In this document: positions 26,993 through 37,266 of the stretch, piece by piece
How the letters are laid out: each line of letters starts with the position of its first letter
Position numbering within the stretch: the stretch's first letter is position 1
Source: Leptothoe kymatousa TAU-MAC 1615
Lineage (GTDB): Bacteria > Cyanobacteriota > Cyanobacteriia > Phormidesmidales > Phormidesmidaceae
Direction of reading: 5' to 3'
Assembly (NCBI RefSeq): GCF_018739865.1
Contig: NZ_JADOER010000011.1
Span: forward strand, 248,001 to 312,000
DNA: 64,000 nucleotides
Program-made: the position numbers and the translations under genes
The notes under the pieces: model-generated
The model's database searches: none
What the model saw: only the letters and a program-made list of their open reading frames with translations
What the model was told of the DNA's origin: nothing

Positions 26993-28333
26993 ATGAAACT
27001 CAAACTCATTTATCTGCTTTTGACAGCCGCCCCCTTATGGGTATGCGGTTTGCAGCGGGTTGCTTCGGCTCAGCTTGCTACACCTTCTAAACCATCAGGC
27101 CCCGCATCAACTCTAATTCATCCGACAACGCCCGCTACAGCTGTTGAGCAGAATTCTAATCAATTTAATATTACTGGTGGACAGGCTTCTGGTGGAGCGG
27201 CCCCCAACGTTATCCATCAGTTTGATCGCTTTGATGTTCGCAATGGCGATCAAGCGAACTTTATTGTCGCCCCTAATGTTTCCAACGTTGTTAGCCTAAT
27301 CGATAGCCCCCAGCCGTCGTCGATATATGGCACGTTGCAAATTCAGAGCAATGTGCCCAACGTTGCTAGCAACGCTAATCTTATCCTTGTCAACCCTGAA
27401 GGGTTGGTCTTTGGGGAAAGCATCCAGCTCAATCTATCTGGGGATTTAACGGCTACCACCGCCTCGGGCTTACTGTTTTCAGATACCTATCATTTAGATA
27501 TTGATGGTGTGGTCAGCCGCGCCATCATCCCTGGGCAAGACAATACAGGCAATACCAATCCCAGCGTAGCTAATTTAACCGGTCCCCCCACCGGCTATGT
27601 CTTTACAGATAGCGATCGCAGTTTGCCGATCACCAATCCACTTTCAACCGCACTGCCCGTAGGCAGCATTCACAACAAGGGCACGCTGGCACTAGAGCCC
27701 CAATCCACCCTGACCCTCTTGGGCCGATACGTTCAAAATGACGGCGATATCGTTGCCTCTGGAGGCACAGCCAACCTAGTCGCCGTCACAGGAGATAACT
27801 TAGTCCGACTGAGTCAGCCCAATAATATTTTGGCCCTGGAGCTCATCTCAACGGATGCGATCGCTCTACAGTCAGCCGCAGGTATCCCCCAAACCATCAC
27901 CGGCGGCGATGCGTCCCAGGCCAACCGGATCCAATCCAATACCAATGGGTCCCAAAGCCTCACCAGCAATTCATCCCTAACCACAGCCCCAGGCAGTGTG
28001 CTGGTGCGCGGCAGCATTGATGTATCCGATCGCAATGGTCAGGGCACCGTTAACATTACGGCCGAACAAATTAATGTCATTGGCAGCGAAATTAGCGCCA
28101 ACGGCATTAATCAAGGTGGCTTCGTCTCCATTGGCACCGAGAGTGGAATCATCACCGAAGATGTCATGGTTAATCGCAGCTCGGCGGTCTCTGCCAATGC
28201 GTCAGCCGGCCAAGGCGGCACCATCAAGATTCGGGCGGCAGACACCATTCGACTCTATGGCGATGCAACGGCCAACGGCACCAGCCCAGGCAACCTGGAC
28301 CTGAAAGCTGGCCAAACCTTAGACGTTCGGTAA
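26993..28333 (+). CDS. Filamentous-haemagglutinin-type secreted protein (TPS domain)
   Basis: The protein belongs to the two-partner-secretion exoprotein family. The ATG at 26993 gives a signal peptide MKLKLIYLLLTAAPLWVCGL with a cut after ASA; the track start (26933) is further upstream. The TPS/haemagg_act domain covers roughly residues 70-260 and shows NVIHQFDRFDVRNGDQANFI, SLIDSPQPSSIYGTLQI and NLILVNPEGLVFGESIQL, where most members have NPNGI. The rest is beta-helix-like. With 446 residues it is short for the family, which often exceeds 800. No TpsB/FhaC-type outer-membrane transporter is adjacent, so export would depend on a gene elsewhere. Confidence 0.87.
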   Translation: MKLKLIYLLLTAAPLWVCGLQRVASAQLATPSKPSGPASTLIHPTTPATAVEQNSNQFNITGGQASGGAAPNVIHQFDRFDVRNGDQANFIVAPNVSNVVSLIDSPQPSSIYGTLQIQSNVPNVASNANLILVNPEGLVFGESIQLNLSGDLTATTASGLLFSDTYHLDIDGVVSRAIIPGQDNTGNTNPSVANLTGPPTGYVFTDSDRSLPITNPLSTALPVGSIHNKGTLALEPQSTLTLLGRYVQNDGDIVASGGTANLVAVTGDNLVRLSQPNNILALELISTDAIALQSAAGIPQTITGGDASQANRIQSNTNGSQSLTSNSSLTTAPGSVLVRGSIDVSDRNGQGTVNITAEQINVIGSEISANGINQGGFVSIGTESGIITEDVMVNRSSAVSANASAGQGGTIKIRAADTIRLYGDATANGTSPGNLDLKAGQTLDVR

Positions 28334-28733
28334 TGCCCCCATAGCCATTTGCATTGGGCACACCGAACACACCGATCCGATCCGTCACCCAAGAGCCCCC
28401 ATCCAACTTTAAACAGCTGTGCTTCTCCAAAAGTACAGCTGTTTTTTAATGCCCGGACACCCAACCCAGAGCCCCACAGAGCCATCCCTTGCACAAAATC
28501 TAAGTAATTTCACGCACAAACAAGGAAAATTGATGTCTTTTTTCAATGAAGCTTACGTATTTCCAAGGAGCTTAAGACCACAGTAATGACATCCTTGAGA
28601 TGAATTAATAACAGCTAAAAAGCAAGCGTAAGCCCCACAACAGGCACTCAAAACACTGAGGTTTCAAACACAAAAATCAGTTCTTTTTGATACATACGCT
28701 TGCTAGCAGTTGAGATAGTGAGGTCTTGAAATC
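28334..28733. other. Non-coding stretch after the FHA-type gene
   Basis: It contains the terminator at 28411 and then AT-rich sequence that probably includes the promoter of the next gene. No gene was found. Confidence 0.6.
28411..28447 (+). terminator. Intrinsic terminator of the FHA-type gene
   Basis: AAACAGCTGT (28411-28420) and ACAGCTGTTT (28435-28444) form a perfect 10-bp stem followed by TTTTTT. It lies 78 bp after the stop codon. Confidence 0.88.
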
Positions 28734-29663
28734 ATGTTTGGAATTCTTCGCCGCCACCTTAGTGTCGCCAGCCTGGCAAGCCTTGGCTTACTGGCCATCT
28801 GCAGCCAAGCAGCCAAGGCCACTTGCTTAACCAATAGCTGCCCATACAACAGCCTAGGCTTCAGCACCGCCTCCAACAACGTCCAAATCACCAACATTCT
28901 GGGCACTGGCACTCTCCAGACTCCATATGTTATTTACCAAGACGTATGGGGTTTGGACTTTTCCCTAGCCATCACCGGGCTCAACCATGCACCACAACAC
29001 TCTATTTTTGGCCGCCCAGGTTTCGCCATTAGCATTGTCTCTCGCAACCTAACTGGAGAATTTTGGAGCTTCTACGATCATGAGCTTCAAGAAACAGCCG
29101 GTTTTGCAAGCAATGACAACGATGGATTATCCTTTGCCCAAGATATTCTTGACGGTCGCCCTAACAGCTCTGCCCACTACGACAACGCAGACGAAATAAC
29201 TGATGTACGAGACTTTATCAATTTCCATGGAGGTAACGGAGTAGAGCCAGGGGAGCAGGTTCGGTTTAATTACTTCATTACCGATACCATTCCCAATGCG
29301 CAGTTCTACGTGCGGCAACGCCCCAACTTTCGCACCAATACCGTACCGACCAATGCCGCTGCCCTTCCGAGCACTGTGCCCACCACCGCAAAGCCAGCGG
29401 TCCCTGCATTATCATCAACCACGGCTAATGCTCCGGGGGCTGAATCGACAACCACCCATAGCCCATCGTCGTCGGCACAGCCCCTCAGTCAACCGGCGAC
29501 ATCGAGCAATTCACAAACTACAACTCCCCTGAAGCAAGCTTCCATACCCGAACCCACAATGCAGGTCGGTCTAGGCTTACTGGGCATGTATTTTTTGACT
29601 CGATTTGTTAAGCAAAGTCGGAAATGTATCGATGAATCCGCCTGCTTTAGTAAACAATTGTAA
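28734..29663 (+). CDS. Secreted protein with PEP-CTERM-like C-terminus
   Basis: The 309-residue protein has a signal peptide (HLSVASLASLGLLAICSQAA, cut near AKA) and a mature domain of about 170 residues that I do not recognise (QDVWGLDFSLAITGLNHAPQ, SFYDHELQETAGF). Then comes a Thr/Ser/Pro/Ala-rich linker of about 70 residues. The end is SIPEPTMQVGLGLLGMYFLT followed by RFVKQSRK, which is the PEP - hydrophobic helix - basic cluster pattern of PEP-CTERM proteins handled by exosortase. Eleven residues follow the basic cluster, more than usual. Surface or exopolysaccharide-linked sorting is inference. Confidence 0.75.
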   Translation: MFGILRRHLSVASLASLGLLAICSQAAKATCLTNSCPYNSLGFSTASNNVQITNILGTGTLQTPYVIYQDVWGLDFSLAITGLNHAPQHSIFGRPGFAISIVSRNLTGEFWSFYDHELQETAGFASNDNDGLSFAQDILDGRPNSSAHYDNADEITDVRDFINFHGGNGVEPGEQVRFNYFITDTIPNAQFYVRQRPNFRTNTVPTNAAALPSTVPTTAKPAVPALSSTTANAPGAESTTTHSPSSSAQPLSQPATSSNSQTTTPLKQASIPEPTMQVGLGLLGMYFLTRFVKQSRKCIDESACFSKQL

Positions 29664-29805
29664 TTGTCGTCAACCAGACAAAGTTCTCAGACTATAGCAA
29701 ATACAAGTGCCATGGATGATACATCTAGTGATAATCTTTTACATGGCACTTTGAAAGTAAAAATTAAAATTAAAAGTCGCCGCAGTAGCTAAAACCCTAG
29801 GATAA

Positions 29806-31269
<1,464 letters not shown>

Positions 31270-31303
31270 TTCTCCTTCTCTCATCTGGCAAGAATTCTAG
31301 CTT

Positions 31304-31363
31304 GGTGAGTGGTGAGCGGTGTGATGCATGAGATTGTTTCATCACTCACTACTCACTACTCAC
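31304..31363. repeat. Imperfect inverted repeat between atpD and atpC
   Basis: GGTGAGTGGTGAGCGGTGTG with GATG at its end pairs, allowing G-U, with CATCACTCACTACTCACTAC and CAC after it, giving arms of about 22 nt. The right arm is a tandem ACTCACT microrepeat. The hairpin lies in the atpD-atpC intercistronic gap. Confidence 0.75.
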
Positions 31364-31389
31364 TATTCACTTTTAAGTTTTAGAGTTTT

Positions 31390-31797
31390 ATGGCATTAGC
31401 AGTGCGTGTAATAGCTCCCGACAAAACTATTTGGGATGCTGAAGCGGAAGAGGTTGTGCTGCCTAGTACAACTGGTCAATTGGGTATTTTGAGCGGTCAC
31501 GCTCCTTTACTGACAGCTCTGGACATTGGCGTGTTGCGGGTTCGATCCAATAAGGATTGGATTGCGATCGCACTAATGGGCGGATTTGCTGAAATCGAAG
31601 ACAACGAAGTTACTGTCTTGGTCAATGGCGCCGAGCGTGGTGATAGCATTGACCTTTCTGCAGCCGAAGCAGAGTATACCTCTGCCAAAACTGAAGCAGA
31701 GGGCGTTGCTTCTGATGACAAGCAGGCTGTTATTCAGGCTACTAAGTCCCTGAAAAAGGCACGGGCTCGCGTTCAAGCTGCTGGCGGTAGTATTTAA
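31390..31797 (+). CDS. atpC: ATP synthase F1 subunit epsilon
   Basis: Epsilon (atpE in plastid nomenclature) is part of the rotating stalk and inhibits wasteful ATP hydrolysis. The 135 residues show the N-terminal beta-sandwich (VRVIAPDKTIWDAEAEEVVLPS, GQLGILSGHAPLLTAL, GGFAEIEDNEVTVL) and the C-terminal helical hairpin from about residue 85. Length is normal. The gene is followed by a very strong terminator, so atpD-atpC forms a two-gene unit. Confidence 0.97.
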   Translation: MALAVRVIAPDKTIWDAEAEEVVLPSTTGQLGILSGHAPLLTALDIGVLRVRSNKDWIAIALMGGFAEIEDNEVTVLVNGAERGDSIDLSAAEAEYTSAKTEAEGVASDDKQAVIQATKSLKKARARVQAAGGSI

Positions 31798-31822
31798 CCG
31801 ACTGAGCTTGCAAGTAATTGGT

Positions 31823-31862
31823 AAAAAGGGCTGGCTGTTTAGAAAACAGCCAGCCCTTTTTT
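31823..31862 (+). terminator. Intrinsic terminator of atpD-atpC
   Basis: AAAAAGGGCTGGCTGTTT and AACAGCCAGCCCTTTTTT form an almost perfect long stem with a tiny loop, followed by T-rich sequence, 25 bp after the atpC stop. Confidence 0.93.
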
Positions 31863-31880
31863 ATTGTTTTTTACGACTAC

Positions 31881-31925
31881 AGCAAAGAGCCCGCCAAGGA
31901 CCTAAACCTTGACGGGCTCTTTGCT
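31881..31925 (-). terminator. Long hairpin downstream of psrp3
   Basis: AGCAAAGAGCCCGCCAAGG pairs with CCTTGACGGGCTCTTTGCT around a 7-nt loop, with one mismatch that becomes a G-U pair on the reverse strand. It lies 20 bp past the psrp3 stop. No long T run follows, so it may stop transcription weakly or protect the 3' end. Confidence 0.65.
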
Positions 31926-31944
31926 AAATCATTGACGGACTAAA

Positions 31945-32244
31945 TCATGAACTACCAGTAAACGCAACATCGGGAAACTTATCAGCTGCTTTTTGCATGG
32001 TCTGAGATTTTCCGCCCTCTTGCCAATAGTTGATGATTTCAGTGGCTTGGTTCAACAAATCAATGCGCTCTTCTTCAGCAATCCAAGTTTTGGACTCAAG
32101 CTCTGTCTTCATCTGGTCCCACGCATCATTACGGGGCCAGAAAAAGTAAGAGGTCAGCGGACTCGATCCCTTGCCCACTACTTGATCCACTGCGAGAGCC
32201 ACATCCTTGTCGAGCCAGAGAACCTTTAAGATAAATCGAGACAA
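31945..32244 (-). CDS. psrp3: Ribosomal protein PSRP-3 (Ycf65-like)
   Basis: PSRP-3/Ycf65 (cS23) is a small-subunit ribosomal protein of plastids and cyanobacteria. The conserved core is unmistakable: [39 protein letters not shown] and [22 protein letters not shown]. The track uses an upstream start (32277). The family N-terminus fits the TTG at 32244 ([11 protein letters not shown]), which has GGAGG six bases upstream, giving 99 residues. The gene is convergent with atpD-atpC. Confidence 0.93.
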   Translation of the reverse strand: MSRFILKVLWLDKDVALAVDQVVGKGSSPLTSYFFWPRNDAWDQMKTELESKTWIAEEERIDLLNQATEIINYWQEGGKSQTMQKAADKFPDVAFTGSS

Positions 32245-32275
32245 TGAATACCTCCGCTGTACGCCTCTTGGCTTC

Positions 32276-32311
32276 AAAACTACACGGTCTAGTTTAAAAC
32301 TACACGGTCTA
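32276..32311. repeat. Two direct copies of a 16-bp motif upstream of psrp3
   Basis: AAAACTACACGGTCTA occurs at 32276-32291 and 32296-32311, a 20-bp period. It lies in the divergent region between psrp3 and the HAD gene and may be a paired regulator-binding site. Confidence 0.7.
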
Positions 32312-32369
32312 TAATTCTAGCGCATTCATTGCCTTAATCACATCAAAACTTCATTCTTATATCTCCACA

Positions 32370-33161
32370 ATGCCTAATCCCATTGCCCTAGCGATTTTTG
32401 ACATCGATGGTGTTGTCCGTGATGTTGGCGGATCCTATCGACGGGCCATTGCCGATACGGTCGAACACTTTACCAACGGTGATTATCGCCCCACACCGAC
32501 GGACCTGGATCAGCTTAAAAGTGAGGGCATTTGGAACAATGATTGGAAAGCGTCCCAGGAGCTGATCAAACGCCATGGCCAAGCATCCGGCAATGCTTAC
32601 ACCGGTGACTACGATGCCATTGTGGATTATTTTCAAGAGCAGTATCGCGGCAAAGGCGAGGACCCCAGCCAATGGACGGGTTACATTACCCAGGAACCCG
32701 TCTTAATGACCGCGAACTACCTCAACGAATTAGCCAAGGGGGGTGTCCCGTCCGCATTTTTTAGCGGTGCCACCCGAGGATCCGCCAACTACATCTTGCG
32801 ACAGCGCATTGGCCTGGAAAATCCTATTTTAGTTGCCATGGAGGATGCCCCCGGTAAACCCGATCCAACGGGGCTATACATGACGGTGAAACACCTTGAG
32901 AAATCTGTCCCACCTGGGTTACCCGTGCTGTACGCCGGAGACACCGTCGCCGATATGGCCACTATCACCGCAGCGCGAGCGGAATTTCCCCAGCGGCGAT
33001 GGCTAGGCGTGGGCATTTTGCCGCCCCATGTACAAACCAATGCCGATTATCAAAACCGCTATGGCGACACCCTCAAACAAAGCGGTGCGGCCTTGGTTTT
33101 ACCCCATGTTGAACAGCTAACGGCTAGCGCCATTGGCACGTTGCTGGAGCAGACGGCTTAG
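32370..33161 (+). CDS. HAD-superfamily phosphatase, TIGR01548-type
   Basis: This 263-residue HAD subfamily IA protein has motif I in LAIFDIDGVVRDVGGSYRRA (nucleophile D10, acid D12), motif II in SAFFSGATRG, motif III lysine in GKPDPTGLYM and motif IV in YAGDTVADMATI. The V-R-D-V-G-G-S-Y-R-R-A form is that of the TIGR01548 group found in cyanobacteria and some other bacteria. The substrate is unknown; sugar or small phosphate esters are likely. The ATG start is well placed. It is divergent from psrp3. Confidence 0.88.
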   Translation: MPNPIALAIFDIDGVVRDVGGSYRRAIADTVEHFTNGDYRPTPTDLDQLKSEGIWNNDWKASQELIKRHGQASGNAYTGDYDAIVDYFQEQYRGKGEDPSQWTGYITQEPVLMTANYLNELAKGGVPSAFFSGATRGSANYILRQRIGLENPILVAMEDAPGKPDPTGLYMTVKHLEKSVPPGLPVLYAGDTVADMATITAARAEFPQRRWLGVGILPPHVQTNADYQNRYGDTLKQSGAALVLPHVEQLTASAIGTLLEQTA

Positions 33162-33349
33162 GCATTGCCCCCGAGGAAACAACAATCTGCTCCAGTTGAG
33201 GAACCAACCCCATAAACGGCACAGTCGGTAAAATCAGCTACCGATGAAATGGTAGTTTAGGCGACAGCTATTAACAGCACTCGCTTTCTCACATCGATCG
33301 GGCTGGATGTGCTGTTATCGGCTCTCCATCCCTGTTTTTTGCCACTACT

Positions 33350-34849
33350 ATGAGTCCACTGTCATTTTTACTGTCGTTGTACGCTGCTATTCCGGCGGCT
33401 CTATCCCTTCAGCCTGCAGTAAACCAGGGGTCTGTAACACCATCTATTACGTCCTTCACCCCAAACAGTGAAATCGCCCAAACCCAGGGCGATGTTATTC
33501 CCCACATTCAAGAAGTGCGGCCATTGCCGGGGGCATTGGATACTGTTCCTGTCTTTAATAGCAACAGCCCAGAGATTATTAATGACGAGGGCATTCTCCT
33601 CTCCACCTTTCCCTCCCGTGGCAAAGCGACGCCCGACGCCCATTTAGACTATGCCTTTGAAGGGCGCTTTGATATTTTTGCTCACCATGTGGTGCAAGCC
33701 CAGGGCGACCGAGATACCCGCACCCGCTACCTGGGCATTGTGGTTCACAACCCCAGCCGCAGACCGGTCACCCTGCGGTTTCGAGAAGCCGCTAGCTACC
33801 TCAGCCAAGAAGCTCCCTGGCATGGCCGCAGTGATGTAGAGCTCAACCTTGCCAGCACACAATTCTCAGGCCCCGGCAGCCGTCTGATGAATGAGATTCT
33901 GCGCGATCGCAGGCAGGCCCTCTGGTCTCAACCCATCACCATTCCAGGGCGAGAATCTTATTTACTGATGAATGCCCCCATCCCGGTGCGTCGCTTAGCC
34001 GTACCGACCGATGGCAGCCTGGCCCCCGATAGCGAACTACTCCCCCCCCTGCCCGACACCCTGGGGGGCAACCGCAGCAATGCCCGTTCCACACTGATCC
34101 GCCTTTCCAGTAGTGGGCCAGTCTACGTAGCCAGCTTAAGCATGTTGGCCCCTGCAACCGCCAACGGCGGCGAACGCGTCCCCAGATTAAACGAATGGCT
34201 ACAGATTTTGGCCAATAGCCCATTAGCAACACCACGGGACCACGCCCCCTCACGTCCTGGGTCGCGCGCCACGCCCTTTATCTATGGTCGAGTCGCTGGC
34301 GTTAGTCAAGGGTCGCGCTGGCAAGCGACCCTGACCGATCGGCGCTCCAACAAACTCAATATTCCAAATCCAGGCGAACAACTTTCCTACGCCCTCAGCA
34401 CAGTTGACCGCAACACCTTTGGCACCAGACAAATCCAAAGCGCCCCCATGGTGCGGCGTTATCGGGATACGGCCCACCGGGCCCACGGCAACTATGGCAC
34501 CGAGTATGACCTCACACTCCCGCTCCACAACCCTACGGATCAGCCACAAAAAGTCGCCCTATCCGTTCAAACACCGCTGCAAAACGAAACTATCAAAAAC
34601 GCCCTAACGTTTTTAAATCCCCATAGCTCACGAATTTTCTTTCGCGGCACCATCTTATTTTTGTATGCCAACGATCGGGGCGAACGTAAAGCGGATTATA
34701 TTCACCTTGTCCAACGCCGTGGACAAGTGGGGCCACCCCTAGTAGAGCTCACCCTAGAACCTGGAGAAAACAGATCCGTAGAGGTGCAATTTCTCTATCC
34801 CCCCGATGCTACACCGCCCCAAGTACTGACCTTAACCACCGAAGAGTAG
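33350..34849 (+). CDS. DUF3370 secreted protein
   Basis: The 499-residue protein matches the cyanobacteria-specific DUF3370 family of secreted proteins of unknown function. It has an N-terminal signal (SFLLSLYAAIPAALSL), then VRPLPGALDTVPVFNSNSPE, FEGRFDIFAHHVV, LGIVVHNPSRRPVTLRF, GPGSRLMNEILRDRR and a C-terminal beta-rich part with PLHNPTDQPQKVALSVQTPL. The repeated NP(S/T) strands suggest Ig-like sandwich folds. No membrane anchor is visible. It stands alone, 188 bp after the HAD gene. Confidence 0.85.
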   Translation: MSPLSFLLSLYAAIPAALSLQPAVNQGSVTPSITSFTPNSEIAQTQGDVIPHIQEVRPLPGALDTVPVFNSNSPEIINDEGILLSTFPSRGKATPDAHLDYAFEGRFDIFAHHVVQAQGDRDTRTRYLGIVVHNPSRRPVTLRFREAASYLSQEAPWHGRSDVELNLASTQFSGPGSRLMNEILRDRRQALWSQPITIPGRESYLLMNAPIPVRRLAVPTDGSLAPDSELLPPLPDTLGGNRSNARSTLIRLSSSGPVYVASLSMLAPATANGGERVPRLNEWLQILANSPLATPRDHAPSRPGSRATPFIYGRVAGVSQGSRWQATLTDRRSNKLNIPNPGEQLSYALSTVDRNTFGTRQIQSAPMVRRYRDTAHRAHGNYGTEYDLTLPLHNPTDQPQKVALSVQTPLQNETIKNALTFLNPHSSRIFFRGTILFLYANDRGERKADYIHLVQRRGQVGPPLVELTLEPGENRSVEVQFLYPPDATPPQVLTLTTEE

Positions 34850-35016
34850 GTGACACCCCCCTTGGCAAGGGCAGCGTGCAACAGACAACCAGCTGCGAAA
34901 CATCAACCAAGCGAAACCGCCTGTTTTTATAGAGGAAACGACAGCAACAGCGTCCGCCTCATCGAACCAGGAGCTTATCCATGGCAACCTAAGGTTACGT
35001 GCAGTCGCTCAATCGA

Positions 35017-35718
35017 TTACTTCGCTGGCTGGGGATATTCGTAGGATTGAGCAACGCCACCACCATTGCCTGCCACCATGGAATGGTGATCATTCATCAC
35101 AGGCTTAGGTAGATCATTTTGGGGCGGAGCCTTGTCTATGTGGACATAGCGAGACTCATCCTCAGCCGGAGGAATTTGATTCAACAGTGAAATAATGTAA
35201 TCGCGATGGGGATGCTGTTCTAGCCAGGCACGAATTCCTAAAGCCTGGGCATAGTCGTCATCACCTAAGGCACTGCGATAGGTCTCTTCTAAAACTCGAT
35301 TAAATTCGGCCTGACGAATCTGGGACTGCCAGGGCTCTGAAAAGACTAAGTGCACCTTGTTGTGGATATTGCAGGCCTTAAGAATTTCCCATTCGCCTTT
35401 GTCAAACCAGCTGCCACCACAGTGGGAGCAACGATCTAAATAGAACTCTAACCCGTGGCCCACTTTCGCGCGACGCATCAGGTGATGACACTCAGGGCAA
35501 AAGGTGGCACGGCTATTATCGGCAACCTCTAAGCGATCGCTTAAATCCACATGGTCGCAAGGCTTAATGGGTTCATCATTGGTTTCCCACTCCAACCAAT
35601 GCCAATAGTCATAGGAAGAAATCCACTGCCCTTCGCAGGCTTCACAGGCATGGACTGCTAAAAATTCATTCAAGCGATCGCGCTTTAAGGAAGAGGTCTG
35701 ACAACAGGGACAATGCAT
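35017..35718 (-). CDS. Zinc-ribbon protein, zf-TFIIB family
   Basis: The 233-residue protein has two zf-TFIIB-type zinc sites. The first is CPCCQTS...CEACEGQW (residues 3-31); the second is FCPECHHLMRR...DRCSHCGGSWFDKGEWE (about 73-110). The C-terminal half is helical and ends with a Pro/Asn-rich tail. Such proteins are common in cyanobacteria, with no defined role; a nucleic-acid or protein-binding function is inferred from the zinc ribbon. The ATG start directly precedes the first CxxC. It is monocistronic and reads toward the DUF3370 gene. Confidence 0.83.
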   Translation of the reverse strand: MHCPCCQTSSLKRDRLNEFLAVHACEACEGQWISSYDYWHWLEWETNDEPIKPCDHVDLSDRLEVADNSRATFCPECHHLMRRAKVGHGLEFYLDRCSHCGGSWFDKGEWEILKACNIHNKVHLVFSEPWQSQIRQAEFNRVLEETYRSALGDDDYAQALGIRAWLEQHPHRDYIISLLNQIPPAEDESRYVHIDKAPPQNDLPKPVMNDHHSMVAGNGGGVAQSYEYPQPAK

Positions 35719-36221
35719 AACAGAAGACTGATTAAACGTCTTTAACGGACATGGAATAACGCCTGATGCACGCCATTCAGGAATAGCAAAAATTCATAAA
35801 GAAAGTGACAGCTAATATTTTTTGAACCGCGTTAGCTTTCACTTTAATAGACTTATTCAATAGATGACAGAATAATTAGAAATTTGCCACATTTTGATAA
35901 ATAACTAAGCTCCGTAAACTGTCTTGAATCTGCCAAAAGGCGCATGAATTTACAGACTTGTTGTCGGCAAAGCATGACTAAGAAAATGCAGTCCCCTTTG
36001 GGAAAAGCCTTTACCACAATGATCTCAGCTAGCTACAAGAAAATTAAACCCGATTCTTTTCTTTAATCAAATTCGGCCACTTGTCTGAAATCCTCAAAGA
36101 TTGAGTTCTACATAGTTAATAGTTTGTTACTCAATTAAGCTCGTATTTAAAGCCAACAGTTCATTCTTAAGAACCAGTAGATAATCAGTATTAAAAAACT
36201 ATAAAATTCTGGCTTATAGTT
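35719..36221. other. AT-rich 503-bp non-coding stretch
   Basis: The region is AT-rich, with many poly-A/T runs. It holds no ORF of note and probably contains the promoter of the zinc-ribbon gene. It separates two reverse-strand genes. No RNA gene was recognised. Confidence 0.55.
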
Positions 36222-37241
36222 TTAGGCTAATAACCAGTTTGAAATATCAGTTGTTGATTGAATAACGTGCATACCCGCGTCAGCAAACCGCTGGTATGCC
36301 TCATCAGCGGCGGCGGAAAAATCGACGACCTCAGGCACCACTACGGGAGAACTGCAATCTTCCAATAAGTAAATTTTTTGAGCTAGGCCCGCATCGATTT
36401 GTTGAATTTCACTGAGCAAGTCATCAATGGTCCACGCGACACAGTGACTTTTTGCCTGCCCTGCGATCGCAACCGCATCAAAGGTTAACAAGTGTTGAAT
36501 CAGCGCCTGATTTTTCGTCGCCACCGATTGCCCGGCCCCATTATCCAAAACCTCTGGCCGCAGCACCGAGTAATTCTCAGTGAGCGGGTTGCTGCCCTTT
36601 AATTCAAACCGCGTCTGCGCCTGGCGGGCCAAATTATGAAAGAAACAAGCCTCCTCAAATGCGGAGACCAAACTATGGCCAATGCCCCCCAACATAGAAT
36701 GGTAGGGCCACACCGTCAGAGGATATTTGCCATCTGCGCTCAGCCGTTTTACATAGTGCAGGGCAAACTCTTCTAGCTGCTCTAGCGGCATGCCCAGACT
36801 CGGCACAATGGCAGGATTTACGCGCCAGTGGCCAGCGCGCACCGCATCTAACTCCACCATGGTCATCGGAGCAGGCATGCGGCCCTCACCATCGACCCAA
36901 AACGCAGCATGAAAAATCTGCACGGCTTTATGGGTATCCATCGTCGGCACAATTTCGGTGATATGCCCCAGGTTGCGATACACGAATTCGCACAAACGTC
37001 GCGTATCGTCAACGGCACCATGGCCAGACGCGCCCCCCACAAATAGTTCAAACCCAGGAATACAAAACGTATTTTGCACATCAATGGCCAACAGACATAG
37101 CCTAGGGCTGTCTGCCACCGCCGGTTGAACGCCATGGCTTTGCGCCCAGGATTGGGCCTGGATGGCCCGCTGCTCATAGGGCACACGCCACACCTCCCCC
37201 ACAGTGTCAGCGGTAAAGAACTCAGGAATTGGCAGGGCCAT
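36222..37241 (-). CDS. Isochorismatase/nicotinamidase-like hydrolase
   Basis: The protein belongs to the cysteine hydrolase superfamily that includes nicotinamidase PncA. D54 in LLAIDVQNTF and C267 in AGQAKSHCVAWTIDDL fit the catalytic Asp and Cys, and PTMDTHKAVQIFH supplies a metal-type DxH. At 339 residues it is much longer than PncA (about 200), with an inserted segment (about residues 120-235) between Asp and Cys. The substrate therefore remains open. ATG 37241 follows TTGGAGA at good spacing. It is upstream-facing from the ADP-ribosylglycohydrolase gene (180 bp), both on the reverse strand, and an NrtR-like regulator lies next to them, which points to NAD metabolism. Confidence 0.83.
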   Translation of the reverse strand: MALPIPEFFTADTVGEVWRVPYEQRAIQAQSWAQSHGVQPAVADSPRLCLLAIDVQNTFCIPGFELFVGGASGHGAVDDTRRLCEFVYRNLGHITEIVPTMDTHKAVQIFHAAFWVDGEGRMPAPMTMVELDAVRAGHWRVNPAIVPSLGMPLEQLEEFALHYVKRLSADGKYPLTVWPYHSMLGGIGHSLVSAFEEACFFHNLARQAQTRFELKGSNPLTENYSVLRPEVLDNGAGQSVATKNQALIQHLLTFDAVAIAGQAKSHCVAWTIDDLLSEIQQIDAGLAQKIYLLEDCSSPVVVPEVVDFSAAADEAYQRFADAGMHVIQSTTDISNWLLA

Positions 37242-37266
37242 GGTGTGGGTCTCCAAAAATAATTAA

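Noticed and set aside
26752-27090. 112-residue forward ORF over CIRCE and the FHA gene start
   Set aside because: It runs through the operator and the FHA signal peptide in another frame.
34850-35044. 64-residue forward ORF after the DUF3370 gene
   Set aside because: Starts directly on the stop codon region, has no ribosome site and an unconvincing composition.
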